A stretch of 64,000 nt of DNA from Dendrobium chrysotoxum (Eukaryota; Streptophyta; Magnoliopsida; Asparagales; Orchidaceae): positions 29,196,729 to 29,260,728 of the forward strand of contig CM034309.1 of the NCBI GenBank assembly GCA_019925795.1. Direction: 5' to 3'. Numbering within the stretch: position 1 is the first letter of the stretch; the number at the start of each line of letters is the position of its first letter. The notes beneath the pieces were generated by a model, which saw only the letters and a list, made by a program, of their open reading frames with translations, made no database searches and was not told the origin of the DNA. Positions 24,578 to 34,427 of this stretch are shown one piece after another. Made by a program: the position numbers and the translations under genes.

Positions 24578-24985
24578 GTGCAGCATGATTTCTTTCTAAC
24601 AATGGAGAGGAGATTACAACCATATTTTGGAGGGACTGAGAATACAACCATACAGTGGGATGTTAACTTTGTAGGTAACTTATGTCACAGATTGCACCAG
24701 TTGATATACATTGACGATGATCAATATTTTGACGAGACAATTAGTGAGCACACACCATTAAGTCAGACCCCTGCTACTAAAGATCCATACTATGTTGGGG
24801 CGTCCTCTTACCTCGATGAGGGTCCCTCTCAGAGCTACCTTATAATACCAACACCGCTAGATATTCACAAAGCCTTCACACCAGATTTTATACATTCATC
24901 CTTGGACGAGCCTTCAGCTACACACCCTAATGTTAGTCTTGAGGACCAGCACCAGCTACGCACCAAGCCAGTGGATGCACCATAG
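24578..24985 (+). CDS. Hypothetical 135-aa ORF between inverted arms
   Basis: An open frame of 135 codons lies inside the 24214-25153 inverted-repeat unit. The peptide is acidic and rich in Ser, Thr, Pro and Tyr in its second half, and contains WDVNFVGNLCHRLHQL and IDDDQYFDETIS. No signal peptide or membrane segment is apparent, and I do not recognise a domain. It may be the C-terminal end of a longer decayed transposon protein, since translated phrases without a clean start also occur upstream (24380-24560). It could equally be a chance ORF. Confidence 0.35.
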   Translation: MQHDFFLTMERRLQPYFGGTENTTIQWDVNFVGNLCHRLHQLIYIDDDQYFDETISEHTPLSQTPATKDPYYVGASSYLDEGPSQSYLIIPTPLDIHKAFTPDFIHSSLDEPSATHPNVSLEDQHQLRTKPVDAP

Positions 24986-25086
24986 CATTTCACTTCAGAC
25001 ACTGATGCGAAACCACATTGGAATAAGAGGATGAGGCATTACTAATATCTATTATGTACCTTTTTGGATGTTTTAGTTATATATTG

Positions 25087-25153
25087 ATATTGACATTGTA
25101 CTCCTTAGATATGGATTATGTACTATATTTTATGCTATTTTGATGTTATTATT
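25087..25153 (-). repeat. Right arm of the inner inverted-repeat unit
   Basis: Reverse complement of 24214-24280. No matching duplication was found outside the two arms. Confidence 0.7.
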
Positions 25154-25590
25154 ACTCTTAAAATTTTTACAAAATTAAATTTTTAATTTTACAAAATAAA
25201 TTTATATAAACATATTTCAAAGTAATACATAATAATTTTAAAGTTAATCATCAGATTGAAATGCACAAAAAAATCACAATCAAACATTACAAAAACACAA
25301 AAAAATAAAATACTTTGAAATCTAACAAATACAATGTCAAAATACTGTAACATAAATCATTTTTGGGCAACAAAATGACAGATAACTAAATCTAACAGAA
25401 AAACTTAGGCGATGTCTAAATATAACATATAAACTTAGAAATAACTTTATCAAACTTAAAATAAACACAACAGATAACAATATTAACGGCATTAAATTAA
25501 ATGAATTAAAAAAAATAACCTCAATGTTGTTTTCGTTGGGATTTGGCTGCTAGGTTGCCGAACGGTTGTGGATAGATATAGAGCAGAAAT
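25154..25590. other. AT-rich filler inside the nest
   Basis: A-rich sequence without a gene; it leads up to the hAT element that begins at 25591. Confidence 0.5.
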
Positions 25591-26348
25591 TAGGGGTGTC
25601 AATATTTGACACGACTTGAAATCCGATCCGAAAAATTTCAGGTTTGGATCAACCCATTTGATATACAAGTCGAATTTGGGTTCAGCAAGTCCACTCATTT
25701 CAAAAATCAAGTCGAGTTCGAATAGACCCAGAAACTCGAAAGCGACCGAGTTGACCCGTTTAGTTACTACCGCGACATCGATGCTATGAGACTTGGTGCT
25801 GGACCTGCCCACGCTGCCCACTCCGTCTACGAGATCTCCAAGCGCCTCCTTCTCACCGAAGACCATCCGAACAACCCTGCCGCCCACACCACCGTTGGAG
25901 TTCTCGCCACAGTCGCAAGCGATGCTGTTTTCACGCCAATGGACACTGTTAAGCAGCGTCTGCGGATGGGAAGTAGCCCAAACAAGGGGGTCGTCGATTG
26001 CATGCGAAGGGTTTTGAAGGAGGAGGGCTTCCGAGCATTCTATACGTCTTACCGTACGACGGCAGGGGCGGCGGCTGGGTCGTTGGCGGCGGCTTTGATT
26101 TCTATAGCGGACGAAAGCCACACAAATGCTATAGCGGCTCATATTTGGAATTCGGGTAGACTCAAGACGATTCGAGTTCACGGTCCGTGGGTCAGGTCGG
26201 GTCAACCCGGTAACCCATACGGGTCAGATTTAGGTTAGATTTTCTGACCCATTAGTAAAAACATATCGAATTTGGGTCAACCCATTTAAACCCGGGTCAA
26301 TCCGGATTTGATCAGAACCCAACCTGTGAACCCGTTTTGACACTCTTA
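25591..26348. mobile_element. Non-autonomous hAT-type element carrying a captured gene fragment
   Basis: The ends are TAGGGGTGTCAATA and TTTTGACACTCTTA, imperfect inverted repeats of about 14 bp. The 8 bases outside them are GCAGAAAT (25583-25590) and GCCGAAAT (26349-26356), 7/8 identical, which is the hAT duplication length. Subterminal regions (25610-25760 and 26150-26330) are packed with 'gggtcaaccc' and 'gacccg' motifs in inverted order. The middle holds a mitoferrin-like fragment. No transposase is encoded. Confidence 0.75.
25760..26070 (+). pseudogene. Mitoferrin-like (mitochondrial iron carrier) fragment inside a hAT element
   Basis: Translation gives YRDIDAMRLGAGPAHAAHSV, NNPAAHTTVGVLATVASDAV, FTPMDTVKQRL and VLKEEGFRAFYTSYRTT. 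This is the middle of a plant mitoferrin (MIT-type), an inner-membrane carrier that imports iron. FTPMDTVKQRL is the carrier signature PX[DE]XX[KR]. Only about 100 of some 330 residues are present: the last repeat and N-terminus are missing, and the frame runs into unrelated Ala-rich and element sequence after YRTT. The captured part is open with no stop and no visible intron, though at least one residue seems deleted after AHA. An ORF (25786-26238) reads through into the element and would make a chimeric 150-aa peptide. It is not a functional carrier. Confidence 0.75.
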
Positions 26349-26396
26349 GCCGAAATAAAAAAATAGGACTTTTTAGGTGATAAAAGTGATAGGGGT

Positions 26397-26529
26397 AAGT
26401 CACCTGTTTAATGAGTTAACTTATTCTTTAAGATAAGTCACCTGTTAAATGGACTGACTTTGATGATTTCATTTTTTTTTTTCGTTGGTTAACTATATAA
26501 ATTAGATTAATAAGATAGTTTAAAATTTT
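26397..26529 (-). repeat. Right inverted arm of the 22-26.5 kb nest
   Basis: Reverse complement of 22125-22257 at roughly 80% identity. Bases outside the two arms do not match, so no TSD supports a single transposition of the whole unit. Confidence 0.7.
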
Positions 26530-27049
26530 GCCCATTGTTGCAGCGATCCAAAGCAAGAAGAAAACGGCCAAGTCTATGTTGAAATGTTGAATGGAACAGC
26601 ACACTTGAATGAAGGGAAGGATCTGCTGTTCAATCTATAATGACGAATCATGGACAGGTTGCTGAATAATTTAAAAGTGCGCCATGGGGCTGCTTTTTCG
26701 ATCTGAATTCAGTTTACGCACAGGCATTTACTGGTATTATATAAATTGAGAAACGATTTAATGTTTTTGGTGCTCACCAATCATCAATATCTCCGGTGAA
26801 AAGAAAAATTAACCAAATATGATGGACCAGGAAGACTTCAGTATACTACTTAAACAACGAATAAATAATATTACACAACAGGAAGCACACAACTGAACTC
26901 ATTAGATCAGCCGCTAAGAGAAATACAAATTTTATAAGAATGTTTCTTAAAAAAATGATATAAATATCAAGGCAAAATCGAATTTGGTCCAACCAAGCAC
27001 GTGAGAAACAAATGTTTCCCTCACAAATAGCAAACAGCAGGTGAGCAAT
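26530..27049. other. Downstream region of the desaturase gene
   Basis: Presumably 3' UTR and flank of the minus-strand desaturase. No other gene was seen and no convincing polyadenylation signal could be assigned. Confidence 0.45.
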
Positions 27050-27880
27050 CTATGCTGCTTTCTTCACTTTTGCATCCAACTTCCTCTTCACCCGGCTGAA
27101 GGGTCCTACTGTTCGATCCATGATGTACATGTAGATCACCTGGCTCCATGATCGGTATGACGTCAAGTTCATGTAGTATTCTGGTGCTATCTCCTTCACT
27201 TTGTGAAGCCTGCTTCCTGAAATTCGGGGGAAATCATGGTGCTCATTGTGATAACCCACACTCCAAGTCATAAGATTCAGAGGGCCATAGTAAGAATAGG
27301 TCTCTTGTCCTGGACGAAACACATAGTGCTCAGAGATAAAGTGACCAGCCATTGGATGCATCCCTCCACCAACAAATGTTGATAGGATAAGATAGGCAAG
27401 AGACTTCCATCCCCAGAAATATACCATGCAGGAGTCTAGGGAAACCTGGATTAGAAGGTTAATGAACTCCCACATGCCTGGTTTCTTCGGCTTTAGGAAG
27501 AGAGGCCGGAATGCATAGAAGAAGAGCTGCAAGATGATCCAGATAGATTTGGTGATAGCATTCTTGATAGCATGAGCCTCAGCATAGCTAGGGATGTCCA
27601 TGTCAATGCCGTCGACTCCTTGGAAGTGATGGTGCTCGAGGTGGTACTTCTGAAATGTGATGGACATCGGAACACCAATCGGGAGATTGGCGAAGATCCC
27701 CAGCCAGCGATTGTAGCAAGGGGTTAAGAACGCAAGGTTGTGGCTTAGCTCATGGATGGCAAGGAAGAGGTTGTGGTTGAGGAAAGAGCCAAAGAAGTAT
27801 GCAACTGTCAGTATCTTCAGCCAACTAGCAGTGCAAAGGTAGGTTGCTGTCCATAGTTGAATGAGAACAGCTGCACTAAT
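27050..27880 (-). CDS. DES1: Sphingolipid delta-4 desaturase, exon 2 (residues 57-332)
   Basis: The enzyme inserts the trans-4 double bond into the long-chain base of (dihydro)ceramide at the ER membrane, a step of sphingolipid synthesis. This exon carries the di-iron centre: HELSH (residues 99-103), HLEHH (136-140) and HNEHHDF (267-273), the three histidine boxes of membrane desaturases in family spacing. Hydrophobic stretches lie around 57-97, 165-185 and 197-228. The family phrase FQGVDGIDMDIP follows box 2. The exon opens after CTGCAG (acceptor) with ISAAVLIQLW, in phase 0 with exon 1, and ends at TAG (27050-27052). With exon 1 the protein is 332 aa, close to plant homologues. No stops or missing motif residues were seen, so it looks functional. 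The symbol is by family resemblance. Confidence 0.93.
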   Translation of the reverse strand: MSAAVLIQLWTATYLCTASWLKILTVAYFFGSFLNHNLFLAIHELSHNLAFLTPCYNRWLGIFANLPIGVPMSITFQKYHLEHHHFQGVDGIDMDIPSYAEAHAIKNAITKSIWIILQLFFYAFRPLFLKPKKPGMWEFINLLIQVSLDSCMVYFWGWKSLAYLILSTFVGGGMHPMAGHFISEHYVFRPGQETYSYYGPLNLMTWSVGYHNEHHDFPRISGSRLHKVKEIAPEYYMNLTSYRSWSQVIYMYIMDRTVGPFSRVKRKLDAKVKKAA

Positions 27881-28937
27881 CTGCAGTCGAGAATAATGGA
27901 TATTTTAAGGCTTAATATTTGAATGATAGTGCATACTAATCAAGTTTTGCTTCTTAGCTTTATTGCAGCAAACAAGACAACCTGTCATTATGATAAAAAA
28001 TTTGCCCATCCCACCTCTTCTGTCTCAGCTCTATGGTTCCTTCTTGATATATCTTCTGAGTATTGCATGTGTTTTAACTTTAGTTTCCGCATTATTTTCC
28101 TTAATTTCCAAATCCTCTTCTATTTCCTCTCTTCCATTCACATTAATTCTATCTTCCTGTGCACCGATAAGTATTTTCTCTCATAATATTACCCCAACCT
28201 CACACTGAAGTGAGTTGTTAAACGTCCACTCATGTTGAGTAGTTCCACCCAACAAAAAAAGAGAGAGAGAACTCTATAGTACATATTCAAATGACTGAAG
28301 ACTACCATGTTCAACCTTGTCTATTATAGGTGCTACCTCCAAAACCTCTCTATTTCTAATATAATCAAACCATATTCATCTAAATTTTACCGCTTAAGCT
28401 GAAAAGTCTCATCAGTAACAAAATAAAAAAAAAGTTATCAATAATGGTTTCCCCAAATGCAAATTCTAATATGTTTTTATTGATTTTTAAAAATTACCTT
28501 TAAATTTTGTGATGCCTCATAATATAATATGTTTTAAGAAATTATTTATTTTAATCATTCAATTTTAACTATAAATTATATTCCAATGTCTGGTCACATT
28601 TTCATAAGAGATTCAGGAAATCTAGAACAGTCGCACCTACGTATCATTTGATCATCTAACATTATTAACAAATTATGGTTGATTCAATATACATTGAAAT
28701 TGGATATCCTGTAGTACATTTTTTTCCCTGTAGTACGACGCTCCTATGTACAAAATTTTTACTCCATTGAAATAACATATCATAAAGTGGACATAGCATC
28801 AATCACAAACCTTCCATACATTCATAGGACTGGTAATAACATTTTAAACATGCACAGCTCGTGTAAATTTAGAAATTGTATAATGCAGATGCATTGCTAC
28901 GGAACTTGGATGCAGAAAGGCATCTAAGAGAGACATG

Positions 28938-31900
28938 TGTGGGCTCCGAAAATTTGCGCCCCGGCCTCCCTGCTTCGGGGGAGTTTTGACGAATTAGGTT
29001 CCGGGGTAAATTTTCAAAAGGCAGATTGGGTTTGAACATAAGACACTACGTAGAGCTTTCACCCTCATTTTTGCGAGGACCTTATGATTTGAGTTCTGGT
29101 TTCCTATAGGCGCAAGCCCCTATAGTTAATTACACCTCTCGATCACGAGAGAGAACTTTCAATTAAGGCTAGTCATCGAATGAATACGTCGTACTCATAG
29201 ATACGTGGTATCCGACATATAGCGGCAACATTGGTTTTGTATTTGAAATTTTGAAATTTAAAATTAGAAATTTCACCATCTTGCACTTAAAGCGGATGGT
29301 GGGGGAATTGATGATGGACCCGATCAAGATCCCATGGTTCCGTCGTCCTGGGCCATCGTGGTCCCTGGTCTACTTAGTCAGAGGAGGTAGTCGACCCAAC
29401 CTGACAAAAGGATCCTTGTCGGCAGCCATAGGTTGCTTCGTCCAAGAGTACCTTGTAGACCTGGGGGGAATATTTGCCTAAGGGGATAAATTTGAATCCA
29501 CCTTAGCTAACAGAGGGCTTTGTACCTACCGATTATATCATATTGATTCATATCTCAAGGATTTAGTGACTTTGGGGAGCTTACGGGCTCTGACCATGAT
29601 CGTAATTTAGTAGCACCATTTGGCGGCAAACCACCTAGTTCAGAGGGCCCCGGTCATAACCGTTTACCTGTGGTGCCATTTGGCGGCAAAACCGTCGATT
29701 AGAGGACACGTGTCACGTCCTTGTTGGCAAGAGATTATTTGAGAATAAATCCTAGAGATATTCTCGACAAGACACTAACTCTTTGTGAGCTGAAGTGTAT
29801 TTTCAAATTTGTTCACTCGACAAACTTTTGCAGAGGATGGATGGATTTTGCTTTAAGTGATTGATGATTGATTTCAATTTTAAATATTTTTTACTTTTGG
29901 TATTTTTGGAGTTTTGAATTTTCAGGCATTTAGGTGGCATTTTTCTTGTTTGTGAACCCCTCCTATTGAGGTTTTCTATCAACACGGCCATCATCGGGGT
30001 ATTTCTGAGTATTATATTTTATTGATTGAACTTTGTCAACTATGTTTGTTGCCGACAGAGGATCGGGTTCAAGCTGACTGTACGCTTTTATTGATGAATT
30101 TCCTAGGTTATAGACCTTGAAGGTCTACTATAAACGTATAAAGCAAATGTCTTGGTCGACACTACAACCGTACATTTGTTTGATAGCTCGAGCTATGTCA
30201 ACTCTTATCTGCTTGTATAGAAGGATGGGCTCAAACGGGTTTATCATTTGACCCGCGCAGCATCCTCTTACATCACGTGTGTACTTATAGCACACTCGTC
30301 GGTGCACATGCAAGTGTATGATTGCATATGTATTTATTTGTGTTTACGTGTATACATATTGTAGTACACATGCGAGGGCATTTTTGAAATATTTGATGCC
30401 GGTCAGTTGTGTGGGCAACTATCATTTGAATGCAGTGTTCGACTTTAGAGTTTATACACGCATCCTGTCCGCTTGTATATATGTTGCGGATGAGGTGGCA
30501 TGGCATCGCACTACGAGTTGCCCATTGCTTTATACAAGTAAACTGCCGTGCACTAACTAGTCTCCTGTTGTTGCTTGCATATGCTTGCATTTGTCATTAA
30601 CCTCTTCGTGCATGTTAACTGGTGAGTTATCACACTCATTGTACATTAGCTTTATATCCGTAGGAGACCGGTATGCTCATTTGTATTGTTGATTAGTGTT
30701 GAATGTAAAATATTGTAATATTCACTGCCTGTTGATGATTGTCACTCGTAGGCATATTATTGCACATATGGCGAATCTTCTATCACCGCCAATAAGTGTT
30801 TGTTGTGAAAGCCATTGCGCATGCTTTGGATTTTTTGTTGCCTGTAGAATTGAATGTATTTGTTTGTGTTTTAATATTGCTGGCTGTAAAAGCATCTTGG
30901 CATTTGTTGCATATCATTTGTTGTCGCCTGTAGGCGGATCACCATATGCATGACAAGTCTTTACTTTTGTTCGTAAATGTCTGTATGCATTGTGGACCTT
31001 CATTCATGCTTGTAAGTAGCATATCACATGGGTACCTACGTGCATAAGGGATTCCTTATATCTGCAACATATCCCCTATCGTCATTTGCATGCAAGTCGT
31101 TATGTTCATCTACAAATGGTTGTTGACCCCAATTGAGTTGTATTTGCTAATAATTCATTCATTGCTTGTCGGCATTCATATCTCAACTAGTGTGCTCTAC
31201 ATGAATGAGTCGCATTATCCATTGAAAGCTTCACATTACGGTTTGCGAGCAATATATTGCGCTTGCTGCAAATCTTTTCATTCATATTTGCCAGAGAATT
31301 CATCGTACTTGTAATATGCCCCACATCATTACTTGTAAGCACAATCGTTGTAGGCATTATAAGCTTTCCATCATTATTCACGGGCGAGCTGTATTGAATA
31401 CAAATCTTCTAACACCACACGTATATATCTGTATCTATCACATTTCTCACGCATCTTGTTTGTGATATTTATGAAGGATCTTCTGTAGTGACACTTAGGA
31501 GCTTGTGTTTGCATTTGCTGAAAATCGGTCACCTTTGCTTGTATGGGATTGGAATATTTGCCCGACATCGAGCGATGATTGACTGCAAAGATGCTTTCAT
31601 ATTCGTTGCCTGTTAATACATAACTCACAGGTGCTTGTTACGCATCATTTGCTTCTCCCTACGGAGGACCGGTGCATTTGAGTTTCATGGGATGGTTATT
31701 GATCGTAGGCATGATTTATTGTCCATTATATATTGTCTGTCGACCACCCGTAATGAGTCTCCTACAATCACTAGCAAAAGTTCATCACGAATCTTCTAGT
31801 TTTGCAAGTATCTGTATTCATTGCAATTCTCCTGATGGTGTTTGTGGATGGCAGTGTCCATTATATATGGTAGGTGTCGGACGACACCGCGGCAGTATTT

Positions 31901-32300
31901 TTTTCGATCCCGCGATGTTGCAAGAGCGTGTATGGGGCTTCAAGGTACCTGTTCGAAAATGCAATTGATTTTCCCCTCCACGCTACGAGAGCGTGTACAT
32001 GTACTTAGAAATGTCCCTGCCATGCTATGAGAGCATGTACGGGGCCTGCCCGCCTCGTCACACGCGTCGCACCGGGCTCCCTCCCATCGTACTACGAGAG
32101 CGTCTATAGAGGGTTCGTCGACTCGCTGCAAACGCCAAGAGCGGGTTTTTTGAAGTTTAGGATTTTATACCTGTGCGATGTCGACAACGACAAGGTGGAG
32201 GGTGACGAAATCACAAATGCACACAAATTTTCTTTCTTTTTCTTCTTTTTTTTTATTTTCTTTCCTCTCTTTTTTTTATTTTGTTATATATATATATATA
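28938..32300 (+). repeat. Large non-coding repeat, copy 2, inside the desaturase intron
   Basis: It starts TGTGGGCTCCGAAAAT and carries in order 'ataggcgcaagcccctata', the doubled 'tggtgccatttggcggcaaa' block (29610-29690), and a long stretch of short degenerate subrepeats. These include a 'ctacgagagcgtgtac' motif four times between 31918 and 32105. It closes with 'gtttaggattttatacc ... gtcgac ... acaaatttt'. Copy 1 (15810-20358) has the same order on the other strand. It encodes no recognisable protein, and ORFs inside are scattered and unlike each other in the two copies. It is antisense to the host gene. The right border and TSD are not resolved. Confidence 0.6.
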
Positions 32301-33071
32301 TTTAGGTATAAAGAGAGATGAGAGAGAGAGAGAGGAGTGATTACTTTGGTTGATTAAAGATATGAGTTGGGTTTCTCTATTTGTTTGGCTTAGAAATCTC
32401 AAGCTTCTCTTAGTGAAGTGACCAAGTGTTTGGGTTTGAGGAAGATTTTTTTCATGTGCTCCTTTTATTTGCACCCATTTGTGGCTTTTTCATTGTAGAG
32501 TGGTTCCTCTCATCTGCTGTGGACATAAGCTTTAACCGGAAATATTTATTTCGGTGTCTTCCGCTTGTTTGATATCTCTGTCATTTATTTTGTGTTTATC
32601 AAACTCAATCCTAGCTGGCCTTCCACACAAACAAGTGGCTTTTTCTAACATTTGTTGTATTAGAGTAGCCTTCTTTTTTTAACAATCCTAACCTTCAAAA
32701 ATTAATATACAAATATGCTGTGCTAGATGTAAAATTATCACTTATAAACACAGAGGACAAGTTGTTTCGCAAGTGCATTGCCCATGGTTATGAAACCATG
32801 GAGAATATGCAAATGCAATTTAAGGTTCTGTTATGATAAGCCACAATTTCAAAAGTAAAGCAAAAGAATAGCACATGCTCGTGTTAAATTCAAAAATTGG
32901 TTTAAAAAAAAATCCAATTTCTAGTATACAAAACAACAGTTGATAATGGCACCAAGAGAAAAGCCGAGAAAACCCATGGCAAATGACTACAATCAGGACA
33001 GAAATTTGCTCAATTTGGTGGAAACGAAGCTCGTTCAATGGAGAAATCACTGAAAGACACTCCCTTATTAA

Positions 33072-33303
33072 GGCCTAGTTTGATTGGACGTTTTTTTGTG
33101 CTTATTCCTTTTTAAAACGGTAAATTTATTTCTTCTTTCCTGTTTAGTTCCTCAAACCACATTTTCAATAACATCATTTTTTTCATTTTTCTACTGTTTT
33201 GAAAAAGCTTTTTATATATGCTTTTCCGTTAAAAAACTCCCTCTCTGAACCGATGTTTCTTAAAAATACCTTTTACAAAAGTATGGGATAACCAAACAAA
33301 GCC
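33072..33303. mobile_element. Tourist-like element, second family, in the desaturase intron
   Basis: Ends GGCCTAGTTTGATT and AACCAAACAAAGCC are imperfect inverted repeats, and TAA stands on both sides (33069-33071 and 33304-33306). This is the 3-bp TWA duplication of PIF/Harbinger elements. The interior is T-rich and non-coding. Confidence 0.6.
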
Positions 33304-33922
33304 TAAGTTGATGCAAATGAATCAAACCATAAACAAAATATAAATAAACATATAATCCCACCCGGTAACCTGAGCTACCTAATCGTCTAAATCTTTCCAA
33401 GGAGCTTTATTTCCATTGATTAAAATTGGAGTTGAGCGATAAGAAAGAAACGTTCTAATAATTCCCATTTCCACATCTACCTCACAGCGATAAAGTCCAT
33501 TTTATAAGCTTTCATTCCTCATTTTGGTTGATAAAAAACAAATCGAACGCCGGCCTTTAGCAATCAAATCTTACAAATGCTGGTTACTCAACAGCATGTG
33601 GAAGACTCGAAGTTTTAGCATTTCCCAAACTTGATCTAAATAACTCTAAGGACACCACTTCCCAAACAGTAATGGCTATTAACTTCTAAAATCAGGAAAA
33701 AAAACTTATGCTTTGAACAGATAAGAACAAAAAGGGCAAAAGACATCAATCATCCACAGGAATCTCATCAAAGAATTTCAGGTCCGATAGCACAAATTCG
33801 AAAAACAAAGCCACATAATCACATAAAACAACAAATGCCAGCAAATAAGAGCAATGCAAGTAAAAAACCAAACAATAATTCGGCAAAAAGTCCTACAGAA
33901 ATCATGAGAATCCGATTCCAAC

Positions 33923-34090
33923 CTTGATGAAAGCCCAGGGATCGGGTCCAAAGAGCTCTCGAATCTGAGGATACTTGGCGAGGATCTGCTTCCTCCGTGT
34001 GGCATGCGGCTCGTCCGTGTACGACCAGAAAAAATCCGTAGCCATTACCCCTTCTTCTTCGTAATCTCCTATCTCTCCTTCGCGGCCCAT
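33923..34090 (-). CDS. DES1: Sphingolipid delta-4 desaturase, exon 1 (residues 1-56)
   Basis: Translation starts MGREGEIGDYEEEG and continues with MATDFFWSYTDEPHATRRKQ and IRELFGPDPWAFIK, the N-terminal lipid-desaturase signature of this family (the YTDEPH and GPDPW blocks). The exon ends AAG before the donor GTTGGA, phase 0, matching exon 2. An in-frame ATG five codons upstream (34105) could also be used. The 34090 start was chosen because it sits in a better context and gives the family's usual N-terminus. The exon is separated from the catalytic exon by 6 kb of repeat-filled intron. Confidence 0.9.
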
Positions 34091-34427
34091 CTCTCTCCTG
34101 AACACCCTTTTGAAATTTCAACTTTGAAGGAAAAAGAGAATGAAGAGAAATCCAGTGCGCGTTGCCTTTGTTCGGTTCTCTTAGTTTCCAACCAGGATGA
34201 AGAAAGAGGACGAACGGTGACAGCTTTGCTAAATTTAAAATAAGGAACGCATGACAAGTTTAGAGCAACAAAACCACAAGAACCGTTCCACAATTGAAGA
34301 GGGAGGAATCCTTGAATTAGAAGTTTTGGTTGGATTTAATTCAAATAGAAATTAATAAATTTTGTAATTTCAATTTAACTAAATTTTAGATGTTTTAAAT
34401 CCTATAAAAATAGTTTGATATTGATAT
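34091..34427 (-). promoter_or_regulatory. Presumed 5' UTR and promoter of the desaturase
   Basis: Upstream of the start codon on the minus strand is a CT/GA-rich leader (34090-34150), as is common in plant 5' UTRs. No convincing TATA box was identified. A gypsy-like solo LTR begins at 34428, only about 340 bp upstream, so it limits or supplies part of the upstream region. Confidence 0.4.

Larger units (their letters stand above)
27881..33922 (-). other. Desaturase intron 1 (6.0 kb)
   Basis: Bounded by the donor AAG|GTTGGA (minus strand, GT at 33921-33922) and the acceptor CTGCAG| (27881-27886). It contains the large repeat copy 2 (28938-32300), (TA)n and (AG)n microsatellites at about 32285-32335, and a Tourist-like element (33072-33303). 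The rest (27887-28937, 32336-33071, 33304-33920) is AT-rich with no further exon recognised. Confidence 0.85.

Noticed and set aside
25492..26205. 237-codon minus-strand frame over the mitoferrin fragment
   Set aside because: Antisense of the captured gene and of the element's inverted subterminal repeats; the plus strand carries the recognisable protein.
22116..26538. Mutator-type 9-bp duplication outside the 133-bp arms
   Set aside because: The bases just outside the two arms show no match, so the whole unit cannot be called a single element with confidence.
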